64,000 nt of DNA from Streptomyces violaceusniger (lineage in GTDB: Bacteria; Actinomycetota; Actinomycetes; Streptomycetales; Streptomycetaceae), in contig BJHW01000001.1 in assembly GCA_005405945.1 (NCBI GenBank), positions 744,001 to 808,000 on the forward strand. Reading direction: 5' to 3'. The stretch's first letter is position 1. Every line of letters starts with the position of its first letter. Below the pieces are notes generated by a model, which did not search any database, was not told where the DNA came from, and saw nothing but the letters and a program-made list of their open reading frames with translations. The translations under genes and the position numbers were made by a program. This document shows, piece after piece, positions 62,568 to 64,000 of this stretch.

Positions 62568-62753
62568 AGTTGCTCCCCTTTTCCCTCACGCCGACCTCAC
62601 CAGGATGCCCGACGCGTGGACGCGGATCGACGGCGCCCCGGGGAGCGGTTCGGCGGCGGGTGCACACGCGGTTCCGGCGCCGGGCGCGTGCCGTCGGCTG
62701 GTCGAGGGCGCCGGGGCGGAGGGAAGAAGGAAGTGTCAGGCATAGCTGTCAGG

Positions 62754-63780
62754 TCACGGGGACGGCTCCGGCACGCGGGTGCCGACGCGGGCACGGACCG
62801 CCTCGGTCGAGGGTCCCCGCCGGGTGACCGCGTGGCGCACGCCCGTGCCGGTGAAGGCGAGCGCCGCGGCCGCCACCACCGCGAGCAGGACCAGGCCGAG
62901 GGCGTACGAGCCGTACAGCGAGCCCATCACCGGCGGCGGGACGAAGCCTCCGAGGCCACCCGCGGCGCCGACGACGCCGGTGACCGATCCGACCTTGTTC
63001 GCCGGGGCCAGCAGGGCGACCAGGGCGAACACGGCGCCACTGCCCGCGCCGAGCGCGGCGGCCATGGCCGGGAACGCGATCGTGCCCACCGGCGCCAGGG
63101 GCGGTGTGAACGACTGGACGAAGGCCGCGACGAGGACCACGGCCAGCGTCACGGCGAGCACCCGCAACGGGCCGACGCGGTCCGACAGCCGACCGCCGAC
63201 CGGGCGCATCACGACCGCCGGCAGCACGAAGCCGGCCATCCGGTTCGCCGCGTCCGCCTGGGTCAGGCCGTAGCCCGTCTTCAGGTAGGTGGGCAGATAG
63301 ACGGAGAAGGCGACGTAGCCGCCGAAGGCCACCGCGTACAGGGCGGACGCCAGCCAGGTGACGCCGAGCCTGAGGGTGGCGGCGAGGCGGCGGCCCAGCG
63401 ATTCGGTGGGCACCGTACGGCCGGGCGCGTCGCGCAGCGCCAGGGCGGACACCAGTGCGTAGGCCGCCGGCACGGCGGGGGTGATCAGGAAGGGGTTGGC
63501 CATGCCGTGTGCCTTCACCAGCCGGACCGTGGTCAGCGCGCTGATCGCGGTGCCGCCCATACCGGCGCCGAAGACACCGATGGCCAGCCCACGCCGCTCC
63601 GGCGGGAACCAGGCGCCCACGAACGGCACACCGACGGCGAACGCGGTACCGCCGATACCGAGGAAGAACCCTCCCACCAGCAGGGCCGCGAGCGAGGAGC
63701 GCCCGCATCAGCCACGCCCGCCCGGACACGGGCACGGACGTCGCCGGTCCCTCGTTCTGCTTGCCCGACGGCTGAAGCAT
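62754..63780 (-). pseudogene. NarK/NasA-type nitrate/nitrite MFS transporter, N-terminal deletion
   Basis: The C-terminal 300 residues are a normal nitrate/nitrite porter: GTAFAVGVPFVGAWFPPERR, GVFGAGMGGTAISALTT, YGLTQADAANRMAGFV and AANKVGSVTGVVGAAGGLGG-type glycine-rich nitrate signature helices. The ATG at 63780 opens QPSGKQNEGPATSVPVSGRA then WLM. After about 63695 the next recognisable piece (LAALLVGGFFLGIGG) is in another frame, and helices 1-3 (about 85 residues) are missing. As read it cannot be a full 12-helix transporter. It would have moved nitrate or nitrite across the membrane. Confidence 0.85.
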
Positions 63781-63922
63781 CGTCAGCCCGTTCCTTCGTG
63801 TTCGCAAGTGTGCGGCCCCGGAGATCCGCCCGGGGCCACAGGCCACCTGACCGCGCGGTGCGCACCAGTGGCCCAACGCCACTATCCGCGGGCCGAGTCC
63901 GCGGAGGGTGGGCCATCCGGCC

Positions 63923-64000
63923 TCACCATCCGGCCCGCCGGTCCCCCGGCTTCCCGTCCGGCCGGATCACGAGGTCCGGTACGAGGTCGTCCGCGCGCCC
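63923..64000 (-). CDS. C-terminal end of an unidentified gene running off the right edge
   Basis: An open frame from the edge to the TGA at 63925-63923 reads DDLVPDLVIRPDGKPGD then RRAGW. Too short to assign. Codon use is normal for the window. Confidence 0.35.
   Translation of the reverse strand, partial: GRADDLVPDLVIRPDGKPGDRRAGW

Overview
The window reads like a Streptomyces chromosome: very high GC with strong third-position GC bias, Tat-exported secreted enzymes, a modular type I polyketide synthase, a lipid-anchored sugar ABC system without its own ATPase, PucR/LacI/RpiR/TetR regulators, and a 14-bp box identical to the CebR-type sugar operator. No rRNA, tRNA, CRISPR array, integrase or intact insertion sequence was recognised. 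Only remnants of IS630-like and IS701-like transposases are visible.

Layout. 1-8.0 kb (-): the first gene of a type I PKS, with a KSQ/methylmalonyl loading module and one KS-AT-DH-KR-ACP module, open at the left edge. 8.3-15.3 kb (-): a redox block made of LysR, TetX-like FAD monooxygenase, MDR reductase, Old-Yellow-Enzyme-type flavoprotein and GMC oxidoreductase. A decayed MarR gene and an IS630 scrap lie upstream of it. 16-26.5 kb: hydrolase, SDR, secreted PL9-like lyase under LacI-type operators, secreted beta-propeller, gdhA remnant, GH95-like enzyme, a CHAT-domain membrane protein, and a PhoX-like Tat protein. 26.6-34.4 kb: LCP cell-wall ligase, small membrane protein, a LysR::CoA-transferase chimera, a broken acyl-CoA dehydrogenase, P450, alpha/beta hydrolase, and a patch of gene scraps. 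34.4-41.3 kb: sugar ABC operon, LacI regulator and a glycogen-debranching-type enzyme. 41.4-45.4 kb: class II aldolase and sodium:solute symporter, divergent from a PucR regulator. 45.5-54.8 kb: N-acetylmuramic acid (MurNAc) salvage locus. 54.9-56.6 kb: truncated methyltransferase, transposase scrap, SnoaL-like protein divergent from TetR. 57.0-60.8 kb: a large P-loop NTPase followed by a membrane-anchored periplasmic-binding-fold protein. 60.8-63.8 kb: DevS-like GAF histidine kinase and a NarK-type transporter.

How the genes work together. The clearest system is the MurNAc locus. NamZ would release MurNAc from peptidoglycan. An SSS symporter would import it unphosphorylated. A BadF-family kinase and AnmK would both make MurNAc-6-phosphate. 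MurQ would split this into GlcNAc-6-phosphate and D-lactate, and an FAD/Fe-S D-lactate oxidase would dispose of the lactate. An RpiR (MurR-like) regulator sits at a divergent promoter in the middle. The least explained module is the NTPase plus membrane-anchored binding-protein pair at 57-60.8 kb.

Quality warning. About twenty genes carry an apparent one-base loss, nearly always in a short G/C run, and where I worked out both reading frames it was always a loss, never a gain. At least seven other genes look internally deleted or joined to a neighbour. The first pattern looks like sequencing error. The second is either assembly error or real gene decay and needs read-level checking. Genes with only a homopolymer frameshift are listed as CDS, and truncated or joined genes as pseudogenes. 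No search or computation could be run, so family names rest on motifs I could read.
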